64,000 bases of DNA from Bathynomus jamesi (GCA_023014485.1 JAJOZX010001077.1:434001-498000), one strand, 5' to 3'; positions 9,511 through 23,699 are shown, numbered from the stretch's first letter. Notes: generated by a model not told the origin, from the letters alone. Numbers and translations: made by a program.

Positions 9511-10866
9511 GGGGTGTCAGGAAATGATTGCCCCCCCCCCCTCCTGTAGAGCAAAAACTAGAAGAGATAGATAAAAACCGGCGAGACCACTTGAAAGAGC
9601 GTTAAAATCTGAATAAAAACCATTATATTCTATTCCTGTGATTTTAATTCTTACCATTTTTTTCCCCACAGAAACCATGGCATCATCTATTTTGAACGAT
9701 TCAGAGAAAAAGCGAGTTCTTGACCGCATTCGAGCTGTCACATTTCGTGAAGCAAAGGAAGCTGGTGCAACTTTCATAACTCGACACTGGGTGGCTGAGA
9801 GATTAAAAAGATCAGAAGACTTTGTCAAAAGGAATTGGAATAAGAATCCTGAAGATTGTGAAACAGAATTTCGAGGAGGAAGACATTGTGCTTGCTGCAT
9901 CACGGCGCCGAAAGAAGAGCTGCTCTGAGGTAGCGAAAGAGATACTTATCCGTCGTGGTAAGATAGTCAATCGGCAACTTGTGCATCAATATCGAGTTCG
10001 CCAAGGCTTGAGTGCTTGGCATGAAATAGCTAAGCCACGGAAGAGTGATCTTAATATTGAAGATCGGCTATGGTTTTGTGATTATCTTGAGGAATGGACG
10101 GAAGACGATTTCCTTCACTTGGTTGTCAGTGATGAATTCTTCGTTTATGTCTCCAGAAAACCAAGTTTTCAGAATGATCGGGTTTGGGCAACAACTCCTG
10201 ATGAAGTCCCAGACGACCAGAAGTATCGAGAAATAGTAAAAAATCCAGCATGTGTGGGTGTTTTCATTATGTTCTCTATTCGGAAGCTCATCTGGGTTAT
10301 CAAACCAAGAGGAACCAGTTGGGATGGGCCTTATTTTCGAAATGTAATTTTAGCCCAACATGTAATTCCGTTTTTGAAAGACCCCGAGTGTGTTTTGGAT
10401 GTTGAACAGGCAACCTTTCTTCACGACAAAGCCCCCTGTATGAAAGCACTTGCGACTCAACAACTGCTTAAGGACAATAACATTGATTTTTTCGGAAATA
10501 ATGAATGGCCTGGCAATTCTCCCGATCTTAATGTCTGTGAACATGTCGAATCCATCATGAAGGATCGGGTGGAGTCCTTAATGCTGGAACAACCCATTCA
10601 GAATCGGTATTCAACAGAAATTATGACTGCAAAGATCAACGAAGTCCTTGAAGAAATGAGTCATGATACCGATCTCTTTGAGACACTTCTGGGATCATAC
10701 CCCCGTCGATTAATGGCCGTCAGAGCTGCAAATGGGGGCAACACCCGATATTAAAACAAGTGTTTTTTATTCAAAATTAAACGCTCTTTCGCGTGGTTTT
10801 GTCTGTTTTTTTCTATTCCTTTCAGTTTCTTCTGTACAGGGGGGGCAATCATTTCCTGACACCCTT
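9510..10866 (+). mobile_element. DD37E-type mariner/Tc1 element, nearly complete
   Basis: Terminal inverted repeats of about 100 bp: GGGGTGTCAGGAAATGATTG at the left and CAATCATTTCCTGACACCC at the right, both with a C or G homopolymer next to them, and AAGAGCGTT pairing further in. TA on both sides. About 1.36 kb, full length for the group. Confidence 0.92.
9677..10754 (+). pseudogene. Mariner-type transposase, DD37E, one frameshift
   Basis: Integrase-fold transposase that would cut and paste this element. The ATG at 9677 (MASSILNDSEKKRVLDRI) follows a pyrimidine tract ending CCCCACAG. The first frame gives the N-terminal helix-turn-helix region to about residue 65. One indel near 9865-9875 moves the rest to the frame of 9822, which stays open to TAA at 10752-10754 and ends PRRLMAVRAANGGNTRY. 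Catalytic residues: D in VVSDEFF, D in FLHDKAPC, E in LNVCEHVE. Exactly 37 residues lie between the second D and the E, hence DD37E. HDKAP in place of the usual QDNAP is unusual. All else looks intact, so it was active recently or the indel is a sequencing error. Confidence 0.9.
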
Positions 10867-10943
10867 ATATATAAAATGATTAATTACTTTGGGTTCTTGA
10901 ACTATATGCCATTGGTATAACCTCGTATGGGTAAAGTGACTAT

Positions 10944-10949
<6 letters not shown>
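10867..10949 (-). repeat. Right arm of the 82-bp inverted repeat
   Basis: Reverse complement of 9164-9245 with few or no changes. It starts right at the mariner end and finishes at a (TA)n tract. Confidence 0.9.
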
Positions 10950-13544
<2,595 letters not shown>

Positions 13545-13862
13545 ATCAACCGATTTTGCTGAAATTTAGGACGAGGTAAGAATCATTATTTATGTATTTA
13601 GAATACACCCTACAAGTTTCAATAAAATCTTATGGACAGGGTTCATTTTCTGTGAATATTTGAAAGTAGCTTGATAAAGCGTTTTGACTGATTTTCTTTA
13701 AAAAAAAAAAAAAAAAAAATGATTCTAGCCTTCCTAAAACATTTTCTTTTCAATCGAATTTGCTGACTTTTAGCATGAAGCAACTTTATGTACCCAGAAA
13801 GTATTTTACAAATTTCAGTAAAAATGTATGTATAGTTTATCACTGAATATTTGAAAATCATC
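13545..13862 (+). repeat. Diverged tandem repeat, about 160-200 bp unit, two copies
   Basis: Unit 1 has CCGATTTTGCTGAAATTTAG ... GTTTCAATAAAATCTTATGG ... CTGTGAATATTTGAAA. Unit 2 has CGAATTTGCTGACTTTTAGC ... ATTTCAGTAAAAATGTATG ... CACTGAATATTTGAAAA. An A homopolymer sits between. Function unknown. Confidence 0.55.
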
Positions 13863-14131
13863 GTCCTGCTCTGATATAACAGGATTTGCGAAATATTTTG
13901 ATTTTTTGGGTTTTGGGTTAAAATAGAAACGCCAAAAAATCGGTGCCAAATGGAATTTTTCGGAAAAGTTTAGCTCGGAACCAACAGTTTCATCCTCAAA
14001 AATTGGATAAATAATTTGGAACGGAAAAATTTTGGCATCTCGAACAGCTCAAACTATTACATCCCACTAATATTATTTTATTTATTTATTTATTTATATG
14101 AAAATTATTTCACGAAAGTAACACGTGAAAA

Positions 14132-14214
<83 letters not shown>

Positions 14215-14379
14215 TACTAATTTTTAAACAGAAAATGTAAAAAATAACTACATATTCTAAATGTACGATAAATTTTACACAAGAACTTAAATAAACTGCC
14301 TTTTCATTATTTTACTATATTTTCATACCACGCACATACTCACTGTCGAATTAATTTCCTCGGAGTGCTTTTATCAAAG
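13863..14379. other. spacer with long (TA)n at 14141-14208
   Basis: About 34 TA units. The open frame at 14016-14240 is only a read-through of this tract. Confidence 0.6.
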
Positions 14380-14755
14380 CTTGTTATACCTCAATTTAGA
14401 TTGTCTTCATCTCAAAAACTACCCATTTTCATTGGATTGAAAGTTTGAAACTATGGAATGACTTGCATGCCGATATAAAAAATATTGCGAATGTAAATTT
14501 GTTTAAAACCAAGTTGAAATCCCGATTAATAATGTGATACTAACAAAAATCTTGGATTAATGTCCACTAATAATGTTTAATATTGTCCATTAATATTGTT
14601 TAATATTGAAATACAGGTTTTAACTATTAATAATACTTATTTACTTATTTATTTATTTATTTATTATTATTAATTTATAACAGCTAGCTGCTTATTTTTA
14701 ATAAGAGCCCAGTAAAGCCTAAAGCTTAAGGGCCAAAATAAATAAAAAAATAAAT
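14380..14755 (+). mobile_element. LINE 3' end remnant
   Basis: One frame reads LKLWNDLHADIKNIANVNLF then KTKLKSRLIM and a stop, the usual C-terminal end of L2/CR1/RTE-type reverse-transcriptase ORFs. It is followed by an AT-rich tail with TTATTTATT repeats and GCTTAAGGGCCAAAATAAAT, like a LINE 3' UTR. Heavily truncated. Confidence 0.65.
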
Positions 14756-15124
14756 AGTCGAGCTTCACAATTATTTATGTCATTGTAAAAATTGCAAATT
14801 GTAAAAAGACTACTGTATTATTTTATTGTTACTAAAGGTTATTCAATTCAATTCAATTCAATTTCCACCATCTTACTATACATACAGTATATCCGCATTC
14901 AAAAACAATTTTATCAATTTCTTTGCTTTCTTCCTCGACGGGGAATGCTTTTTTATAGGCTATACCAGTCCATTCAGGTGCGCCTGATTCCCCGTCCTTA
15001 ATTTATGAAAAAAAAAATCAAATAATGGTCTTTAGCTAAACATATTCATGTACTTTTCAGAGCAAATATGGCCATAGACTATGTAAGTTAAGTCATAAAA
15101 TTAATTTCATCTACATAGTACACT
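14756..15124. other. spacer, nothing recognised
   Basis: Contains a short (ATTCA)n run near 14840-14862. No gene seen. Confidence 0.5.
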
Positions 15125-15312
15125 CTATTGAAGAAATAAATTTAAGCCGCAATAAGTAACAGGTTTATCAGAAGCACAACTGTCTGACCTCTTCTGAGAT
15201 CTTTTTCAGGTTGGAGAAAAGGAATAAAAGTGGGGATGAAAACCTCAAATTAGGACGCATGTTTGTGCTTCTGAGCGATTCATTACTTATTATGGCTTTA
15301 TTCCATTAACGG
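15125..15312. mobile_element. MITE-like inverted-repeat element
   Basis: GAAATAAATTTAAGCCGCAA at the left pairs with TTATGGCTTTATTCC at the right, and CAGAAGCACAA with TTGTGCTTCTG. The loop reads TTTTTCAGGTTGGAGAAAAG. Family not identified. Confidence 0.6.
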
Positions 15313-15344
15313 AGTATATATAGAAGCCATTTACCTTAGGATTT

Positions 15345-15486
15345 TTAACCCTTATTTCATAACCTGGGGAAAATATATCCTCGATATAATTTACCATGGC
15401 TATGAAATAGGCGTTTACTATCATTTCATAACTTTGGTATAATATACCCTTGGAATAATTTACCATGGTTATGGAAGAAGGGTTAA
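15345..15486. mobile_element. Short TTAA-flanked MITE
   Basis: TTAACCCTTATTTCATAACC at the left and GGTTATGGAAGAAGGGTTAA at the right. TTAA ends suggest the piggyBac or Kolobok type. The interior repeats ATAATTTACCATGG twice. Confidence 0.55.
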
Positions 15487-15540
15487 GGGGAGGTTAATAT
15501 TTCATCGACAATATTAGTCCTTGTGCTGGATTACGTTTAT

Positions 15541-15571
15541 TTAGGCTAGGCTAGGCTAGGCTAGGTTAGGT
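15541..15571. repeat. (AGGCT)n/(AGGTT)n short tandem repeat
   Basis: Four AGGCT units then AGGTT units; the TTAGG-like register resembles arthropod telomere sequence. Confidence 0.8.
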
Positions 15572-15596
15572 TAAAACCTACCTTTTCTAATCAGTG

Positions 15597-15850
15597 CACG
15601 CTCGCATTATAACATGCAAATAATTACATTAAAAAAAATATAAAATCTTGGACAAAAAATTAAGCCAGAGAGACCTGAACATTTACTTTGAGCTCACAAA
15701 CTACTAAGATTTTTAATGCAGCTTCATAACTTTTGAATCGTTGGCTTTGACTAGAAAGCTTAAAATTTTGATGACTGTGGCATTTTCACAAATTTATGGA
15801 CTGACTGGCTTTTTCGCGATTTCACAAAAGAGTTTGAAATATTGTACAAG
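15597..15850 (+). repeat. Dispersed repeat shared with 59379-59640
   Basis: CTCGCATTATAACATGCAAA, ATGCAGCTTCATA, TGACTGTGGCATTTTCACAA and TTATGGACTGACTGGC all have close counterparts at 59388-59600, where they are part of a fold-back element. Confidence 0.65.
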
Positions 15851-15891
15851 TGTATTTTGACAAGATATGGGTTGTTATTATATGCCTTTGG

Positions 15892-16347
15892 TTGTGTTCG
15901 GAATCCCAGCTGAGCCTTGAACGGCCAAGCTCTGAAGGGTTACCTTAACTTATAGCCTAAGTTAAGCTAGAGTAAAACAGACTTGAAGGTCCGATTCGGT
16001 CCTACCTCAGGGTTGCCGACTCGACGTGGGCCTACTTTAGTCCTCAATTAGCATAAATAAAAAAGAGGGCAATATTTATGGTCTTTCTAAACCTTGCAAA
16101 AACAACACAACCTGCACCATTGCACGGTGCAATAGTCCTGTATCTAGAGTACCCAACTGAAATGCAAGAGAGCTAAGCTCTCTATAAGGCCACGCCTTAT
16201 CAGTGCCACTTTCAGCAAAAGAGTAGAAAGGAAAGGACGCTGCCAGCATACCCAAAAAAAAATGATGTCACAAGAGCCCAAAAAAGTTGGCTCTAAAATA
16301 ACTGACAATTTTTCACTAACTTTACAATTATGAGATGGATATATATT
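15892..16347 (+). repeat. Left arm of a long inverted repeat (about 455 bp)
   Basis: Begins GGTTGTGTTCGGAATCCCAG and recurs in reverse complement at 19005-19079 plus 19474-19846. This arm is continuous and so preserves the pre-insertion form of the right arm. Confidence 0.85.
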
Positions 16348-16814
16348 GTACCTTAACCTAATATATACAAGCAATGCTGCATTAATCAGCTGAGTCATCG
16401 TATCGCTTTGGGATAACGATGACTCTTCCTCTTCTTGATTTTCTAACATAGGCAGGCTTTAGTTAAACCAAAGAATATTTATAAAAAAAGATCCGAAACT
16501 CTGTCTACTTTTGCGTTAGCTTTTTTCTCTTCTGCGATCTTGTACCTGAAAGGAGAACTAAATTACCTTCAATAAAACGTCATCAACAAGTTGTATTTTG
16601 ATATTTTTTATTATATAGTTTAATATGTATTCAAACATAGAAAACGTTAATAAAATAAGCATATAGGCTTCTACTTCTTTAAGATTCATGTGATAATATT
16701 CAGATTTTAGTAATATATTTTAAAATCACACGAGTGTACCCTTGTGCAAAACTTAGTTCTCACTCCATCCGCTAGGTGGCAAATACCTAATATTCTTTTA
16801 GCGGAATAACACGA
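16348..16814. other. spacer inside the inverted repeat
   Basis: AT-rich; the minus-strand open frame 16144-16449 has no recognisable domain. Nothing else seen. Confidence 0.5.
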
Positions 16815-18670
16815 TAATTTTTTTATGGAGGAAGGAGGAGCCAAGGGCGAATGCCTGCAAAAGCGCAACCCACCCCCACCCCATAGAAGAAGAGAGCCAA
16901 AATCAAGGCCCAGGGTTTTGGAGATGCATAGACATTCTGCATTTTAAAGATTGGAGGTCACAGACAGGGAGAAAGATGGATTGAGGAAGATTGTTCTAGA
17001 GTTGACCAGTTGAGTAGATGAAAGATTGAAAATACCGATTAACCCTCGTATTACAGAGGTGGACAGAAAAGGACTGAGAATGTGTCAAAAGTCTGGTGCT
17101 GCGTGCTCTCCTTAAAGGAGGAGGCATGCAGTTACAATGCTCAGAAGAACAGTGTCCTTTATAATAGCGATAGTAAAGAGAGAGTGAGGCAACATTGCGG
17201 CAAAGAGAGAGGGATTGAACGCAGTCAGTAAGAAGCGTGGAAATGATGAGACCAAAAGCCTTTGATGCCACCCAGTCAAGTAGGGCTGTGTGGGTTGAGC
17301 CACCCCATACATGAGAAGCATACCCCATACAGGGGCGGGCAAGACCCCTGTACAGAGACAGCAAGTAAACTGGGGTGAAGAAACTGCGGAGGCAGTACAG
17401 CACACCTAGCCTCTCAGAAGCTGTTTTGGAAAGAGAGTATATGTCAGGAAAGATTACGAGAACAGGAAACGTCACGAATGTTAAAAGAAGAGTAAAGATC
17501 GAGTTGTGTGTTGTTGAAGGTAAGGTGATAGTCGTGTGGAAGATTGTGACGAGTAGACAGATGGAGGAACCGAGTCTTTGAGGCATTGAAAGAGATAGCA
17601 GATACCAGAAAGATCAGAAGTCAGGTGCTCCATAGCCGTCCTACACAAATCATGGATTGACTGTTGAGAGGGACGCTTTGGGAAGCGAGTGGAGAAATGG
17701 AGAGTGGAATCATCGGCATAGGAGTGAATAGGACAGAAAGTGCGAATTAAAAGATCATTAATAAATAAAAGGAAAAGAGTGGGTGAAAGGACAGAACCCT
17801 GAGGGACACCACTGTTAATAGCTTTAGGGGAAGAACAGTAGCCATCTTCAACCGCAGATGTAGATCGGCTAGAAAAGAAATTAAAGAAGGCACAGACAAA
17901 GATAGAAATCGAAGGAAGGCAGTTTTGAAATTAAAGATTTGTGCCATACTCTATCAAAAGCTTTTGATATGTCTAGCGCAATAGCAAAAGTTTCACCAAA
18001 ATCCCGAAAGGAGGATAACCAAGAGTGAGAGAGATATGCAAGAAGATAGCCAGCAGAGCGTCCCTTGCGGAGCCCATACTGACAATCTGAAAGAAGGTTG
18101 TGAGAAGAGAGGTGTTTAAGAATCTTCCTATTGGGATAGATTCAAAAACTTTAGAAAGCCAAGAAATTAAAGCAATTGGACGATAGTTGGAGGGTTGAGA
18201 GCGGTCACCCTTCCTTGGGATAGACTGAATGAAAGTGAACTTCCAGCAGGAAGGGAAGGTACCAGATGAGAGACAAAGACGAAAGAGTTTGCCTCGGCAG
18301 GGTGTCAGCGCAGAAGCACAGTTCTTTAGAACAACAGGAGGAACACCATCAGGACCGTACACCTTCCTAGAGTTGAGTTCAGATAGGTCAGAAAAAAACA
18401 TCTTTGGAAGATATTCTAATTTCAAACATAATAAAGTTAGAGGGAGGAGGAGATGGAGGAACAGCACCGGAATCATCCATAGTTGAGTTGGGAGCGAAAG
18501 TTTGAGCAAAGAGTTCAGCTTTGTCAGGAGAAGAGATGGCAACTGAGTTATCAGAATGGAAAAAGAGTGAAGGAAGAGGAAGTAAAGTTGTTGAAGATGT
18601 TCTTAGCTAGATGCCTGAAAGAGGAAGAAGAATTAGAATTAGATAGGCTTTCACATGATGGAAAATAGGG
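16815..18670 (-). mobile_element. Jockey/CR1-like LINE, 5' truncated and decayed
   Basis: Minus strand, same family as 1-280. The 3' UTR lies at about 16815-16930 and the reverse transcriptase runs to about 18540. No target duplication identified. The element lies in the loop of the large inverted repeat. Confidence 0.85.
16990..18542 (-). pseudogene. LINE reverse transcriptase ORF2, frameshifted
   Basis: Would copy LINE RNA into DNA at a nick. Reading the minus strand downward: DLSELNSRKVYGPDGVPPVV and NYRPIALISWLSKVFES (fingers), GVPQGSVLSPTLFLLFINDL (near 17800) and then the catalytic YADD box in HSYADDSTLHF (near 17725), a LSFHPLFSF shadow in another frame, and a C-terminal region ending NRYFQSFIYSTGQL (17010-17050). 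At least three frame changes. No endonuclease domain recognised in what remains. Confidence 0.85.
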
Positions 18671-19004
18671 TCAGTTTCGTATCTTCTTGTATATATATTA
18701 TCTTTGGTTAACTCATTCAGGCCTGGATTTTTTCACAGTAGTAGTTTCGAGGCGCACCTACGTGCGCTCCCCGTCTGATTGAGTTAAACTAAACTAATAG
18801 AGTTGTCAATAAAATTTCCCGTTCATGAAACGCTGGATTAGATCGAATGAAATGGGATAAAATCAAATTCAGCAACTAGAAGTAAAACAAGGCCTAACTC
18901 GAAATGAGGTCGAATTGGTTGGTAAGACGCGAAGTAAATCGAACTTACTGGAATTAAATAAAACTACCGAATAATACTTACATGTTAGATCAGATTATAT
19001 ATAT
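18671..19004. other. spacer
   Basis: A short (TA)n run precedes the right arm at 19005. Nothing else recognised. Confidence 0.5.
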
Positions 19005-19846
19005 ATATATATCATAATTGTAAGGTTAGTGAAAAATTCACTTAATTTAGAGCTAGCATTTTTAGCATTTTTGGCTCTTCCCAGCAAACACACTCCGTAA
19101 ATACAACGTTGTATCCTGATTGAATCTTGGTCATATCAGAAATTGACGTTGTACTGACGCAGTCACAATGTAAAACTTAAACGTTATATTGCAACGTTGG
19201 TACAACGTTGCATAATGACATTGTATACACGTAAAGTACAAATAAACTTCTGACGTACTTTTTTTGTGCGTAGTATAGACGTTGTCTGCACGTAAGGTTT
19301 TACACCCACAGCATGTAGTTTCGTATTACATTATTCTTTGTTACATAATTGTAAGTAATATCACAACGCTGTGAAAACGTAACGAGGCCACACAAATTTA
19401 CGTTGTATCTATGTCACAGTGTTAACATGGAGCTTTTTGACAACGTTGTATCTACGTAAAATTGTTAGCTGGGTCGTGACATCATTTTTTGGGCACTGGC
19501 AGTGTTCTTTCTACTCGTTTGTTAAATGCTGCACTGATAGGGCGTGGTCTTATAGAGAGCTCTCTTGTAATTCAGTTTGGTTGTTTAGATACAGGATTGT
19601 TGCAGCGTGCAATGGTGTATGTTGTGTTGTTGTTGCAAGGTTTAGAAAGGACATAAATACTTTTTCATCTTATGCTACTGAGACCTAAAGTAGGCCCACA
19701 TCGAGTCAGCAACCCTGAGGTAGGACCGAAAAGGACCTCCAAGTCTGTAAAGTTTGTTTTGGTCTAGCTTAACTTAGGCTATAAGTTAAAGTAGCCCTTC
19801 AGAGCTTGGCCGTTCAAGGCTCAGCTGGGATTCTGAACCCAATCAA
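19005..19846 (-). repeat. Right arm of the long inverted repeat, interrupted
   Basis: Reverse complement of 15892-16347, split by a MITE at 19080-19473. Outer part contains GGTAGGACCGAAAAGGACCT and GGCCGTTCAAGGCTCAGCTG. Confidence 0.85.
19080..19473. mobile_element. MITE with iterated ACAACGTTGTA motif
   Basis: Ends CCCAGCAAACACACTCCGTA and the inverse TACGTAAAATTGTTAGCTGG. The interior carries repeated half-palindromes (ACAACGTTGTA, ACGTTGTACTGACG, AACGTTGGTACAACGTTG). Interrupts the right arm of the inverted repeat; the left arm shows the empty site. Confidence 0.8.
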
Positions 19847-20623
19847 GAAAAATAAAACAACAGAGCCCTTCGCGACACGAACGTGTTTATAGTGACATTA
19901 GCAGCGTTGCCATAGTTTGAGACTTGTATTTTCATAATAAAAATCATTAAATAATATGGAAAAAAGGGAATATAATGAAGGTTAGTCTGGTTAGGTTAAC
20001 TTTAACTCCTAAGTTATTTAGATTAGGTTAAATGTCGCTATTCGCATATGAAAATGCAAAAATCTCGCGGTTTGTGTGGTGGCCAAACATGTCTGTGTGT
20101 CGTGTATTATTTTTAAATAGGAAATTTAATGTTTTTTGGAGTGGAGTAAACTGATTTAAACTGTATGAAATTAACGTATGTAAAGTATTATTATTTGAAA
20201 TATAAAACACTAGTTGGCGATATGGAGAGAGATTAGGCGGGAGGCACACTCAACAGTCAGACTCGGGCGCGGTCTGTTTATTTAAAGTTAACCAGAAGCT
20301 CGCTCCACGATCCAGTGTTAAATTATGAATTCGTACTCGCTTTCCCCCGTTATTATTATTGTCCTAATTAAAATAAACAGATAAATAGTGAAAATTATAG
20401 TCATTCGAAGTCCTCCCTCTTTGTTAAAAAATGTAACTGCCCTGCCGCCCATGTTTTGAGTTTTATGGAGGCCACGATACCTCGCATAAAATTTAGAAAA
20501 TGAGTGTAAAATAAATATTAAGAGTGAAAATAATGCAGATAACGTAAAATTAAAAAAATAAATAAAAATTAAAGACATTTTACGACATTTTGGTGACAGC
20601 AGTAGGCACCCTTTGGGTGGACC
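19847..20623. other. AT-rich DNA, nothing recognised
   Basis: Open frames on the minus strand (20028-20249 and 20318-20626) have no domain similarity that I can see. Confidence 0.5.
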
Positions 20624-21042
20624 CATAACATATTGGATGGCACTTTACTGGGGGGGTGCCGAAAAAACTTGCCCTAAAAATTTTCAGGGTGCCTTGATTT
20701 CCGCATAAGCACTATGTGTAGCATAAAATAACACAAATGTTAGAGTATGAGTAACATATATTTAAAGCCCTTTTGATATACAAAATATTACAATTTACAA
20801 AAATGAGAAAATTTTGCCATAACATTTCTAAATGAGAAGCAAAACTACGGCATTGCAGTTGATATAGAATTCAGTAAGTCCTCAATTTACGTTTTAATTA
20901 ATAACTGCAAGTATAGTGGCAAGTAATTAATTCACCTCAAGAAGTAAAAAAAAAAAAGAAAAAGGAATGTCAGGAAAAATCTGCCCTGAAAATGCTCAAA
21001 ATTCCCTAGTCCTGGGAGGGCGCCTCATACGCCTATGCTATG
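20624..21042. mobile_element. Putative hAT-like MITE (419 bp)
   Basis: Bounded by an 8-bp direct repeat GGTGGACC (20616-20623 and 21043-21050). Ends CATAACATATTGG and the inverse CCTATGCTATG are only partly complementary, so the call rests mainly on the duplication. Confidence 0.55.
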
Positions 21043-21837
21043 GGTGGACCCATTCCACTTCCTAAAAATAGTTTCAATGTGAATTCAACATGGTGAGTAA
21101 CATTTCCAAAACCTTAACGACTCGCATTTTCTTTTAGTGCGGCCTAACTCGCTCGCGTTTTCTTTCGAGTCAATAGTTCAGTAATTTTTTTTTTCTTAGT
21201 AGCTATGTCGTTGACCGATGCACCTCGTTTTCTTTTGAGTGCCGTGGAAACTTGGTTAAAATTTAAAAAAAAAATCCCGTATAGAATTTAATGTTTTCTG
21301 TTTCTCATTTTTTTTTATTTTATAAAACTTACCTATGTTGTTATTTAAAAAATTTATGTTTAGTTATTTGGTATTTAAAAATAAATAAATTAATTAATAA
21401 ATTAAATAAAAAAATTATTTTAGTTGTAATTGAGGGGTAACTTCTGTATTTTTACGGTCTGTCTAAAACTTTGGATTTTGGATATATTTACATCATCGAA
21501 ATGTTAGGAATGTGCTTTTAGTAGAGGATACTGTAAGCAGTGATTTTAAACATTAATTTAGGGTGCAATTATAGATTAAGACTATATTGTAAGTTTTGGC
21601 CTAATTCTAAATGTTTCTGTTATATGATGCAGTAGATTTCGAATAGGCCAAGAGTAGTAGTATATGAGGCCTCTTCACAAAAAATAAAAAGGATGTTCGA
21701 ATTACATTTTTTTTGTAATTTTTTTGTGTAGTGTTAAGATGTTTGTATATTGATTTACACAATCCTAAATAATATATAGTCAAATTGCTCGTTAATTTTA
21801 GTATGTTTTTTCGTGTAAATAAAAAAAAAAAAAAATT
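21043..21837. other. AT-rich DNA, nothing recognised
   Basis: Poly(A) and poly(T) runs; no coding signal. Confidence 0.5.
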
Positions 21838-22469
21838 ATAACCCGACAGATCTAACAGAAGTATTTGAAATATTAAGAGCTCAGTACGAATCATCTTTCA
21901 GTATCCCAAAAACTGACAAATTGATATGCGATAGAAACGCGTTCTTTGAAGAAGAACCACAAGGGGAAAGTATAACGGATTTCGACTTTACGACGGATGA
22001 TATTACACAAGCCATAGGGAAACTAAAAACACTCAGCGGCAGGACCGGATGAATGGAATGCCACACTGATCAAAAACTGCAAGAATGCAATCGCTGAGCC
22101 CCTATATTGGATATGGAGACGATCACTAGATACGAGAGAAATACCGGGCATCCTGAAGAGCGCGAGCAGTTCCAATATATAAAGTAGGAGATCGATCCGA
22201 AGCCAAAAACTATCGCTTACATCTCGTCTCACTAAAATATTTGAAAGAATAATTAATTAGACAGAAAATCTGACTTTTTGGAAACTCAGAAAAAATTAAA
22301 TGATAACCAACATGTATTTCGGTCAGGCAGATCATGCCTATCACAACTAATGGAACACTACAACAACATTATTGATGCACTTGAAAGTAATGAAAACTAT
22401 GATGTAAATTCATGTAATATACACAGACTTTGCCAAAGCGTTCGACAAGTGTGACCATGGAATCATAAT

Positions 22470-23699
22470 TAGGGCTGAGCATTTCCCACTCTTTTCTTAA
22501 TCCCGGCAAACGGGATTAAAAACTCGCAATCCGGGGATTAAAAAAAATTAAAGGTTGAAGTACTGGAATAAATTAATAACTAAACAGAAAATTTCCTTTT
22601 ATTGAACAAAAACATGCTTTGATAAAAACTTTCTAGAGACTGATAAAACAAATTATTGATTTATTTGGATGATCAATACTATTATCACTTCAAGATGTTC
22701 GGAGTTTTGTGATGAATAATCCTACAGCAGAAAATGCTCTTTCCGACCCTATTGAAGTTGGAGGAATTGTCGCTAGAGCATTAAATAAGAGGTTTAAAAT
22801 TTCTGTTCTATTACCAGTGGCTTCATAAACATTTATTTCTTTAATACGTGTCACTATTTCTTTTATACGTGTCGCCTGAGATACGAAGTACCTCAGGCGC
22901 AAATCTTGTTGTTCTGTGGTTCCCATTCTTTCTGCACAACTGCGTCCAATTTCTCTTTCAAGGACCTTTGATTTGAAGATGAGTTAGAGGAAAAGACTTT
23001 GAGTTCTAGTGGTATATCAAAAAAATTGTTGTTTGCAATGTCGATTTAGAAGGCAGTGAAAAATTAGGATAAGTTGAATTAAATGTTATTATAGGATTGT
23101 TTAAATATTTATATAATCCTACGAGCTTCTCATTACGTCTCTCTTGAAGTCTCTTTTCTACTGATTGTTTTAAGGTTGTAGAAAAACAAGTTTTCTGTTC
23201 TCTCAACTCATTTACAATAAAAGCAAACGCACCTTCCGCAGTGAGCAATGTTGCATATCTGCTACAAAGCTTCTCCAGTCCAATTTTAACTGGTTCTAAA
23301 GGTGAGATAACAACATTTATATATTCAAATTCTTCATCTGAAATATCCATGCCCTTTCCAATCCCAAGGTCAATCAATGCTTTCGAAATTGATTTTCTTA
23401 GTTGTACATTAGTAATTACCCAATCATTTTCAGTTCCACTTTTCAATAAGAAGAAAATGAAATCATTTCACCCCCATACTCAAGCGAAAACGGTTTTCAA
23501 AATTTAAAAAACAGGTGAACGAAAACTTCAATTATGAAAAGCCTTTGCATGAAATAAATACACTTCATAATAAAACTGTGTTTAAAAGTCTCTCCTGAAA
23601 ATAGAACACCGGGAAATCTCAGGATCGATGACAGTTTTCCAGGGAAATGAGCTGTCTACTTTACTTCCGGGATCCCGGGATCCCGGATGCCCAGCCCTA
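22470..23699 (-). mobile_element. hAT element A (1.23 kb), inside the LINE
   Basis: Perfect 8-bp target duplication ATCATAAT (22462-22469 and 23700-23707). Ends TAGGGCTGAGCATTTCCC and the inverse GGATGCCCAGCCCTA, each next to GGGATT or GATCCCGGGATCCCGG subterminal repeats. Internally deleted relative to a full hAT. Confidence 0.92.
22690..23446 (-). pseudogene. hAT transposase C-terminal half, broken
   Basis: hAT transposases are RNase H-fold enzymes with a C-terminal dimerisation domain. The segment 23446-23006 reads ISPLEPVKIGLEKLCSRYAT then LTAEGAFAFIVNELREQ, typical of the insertion region before the third catalytic residue. The segment 22926-22690 contains LFNALATIPPTSIGSERAFS, the conserved dimerisation motif. 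Stops and a frame change separate the two. The BED finger and the first catalytic Asp are missing. Confidence 0.85.
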
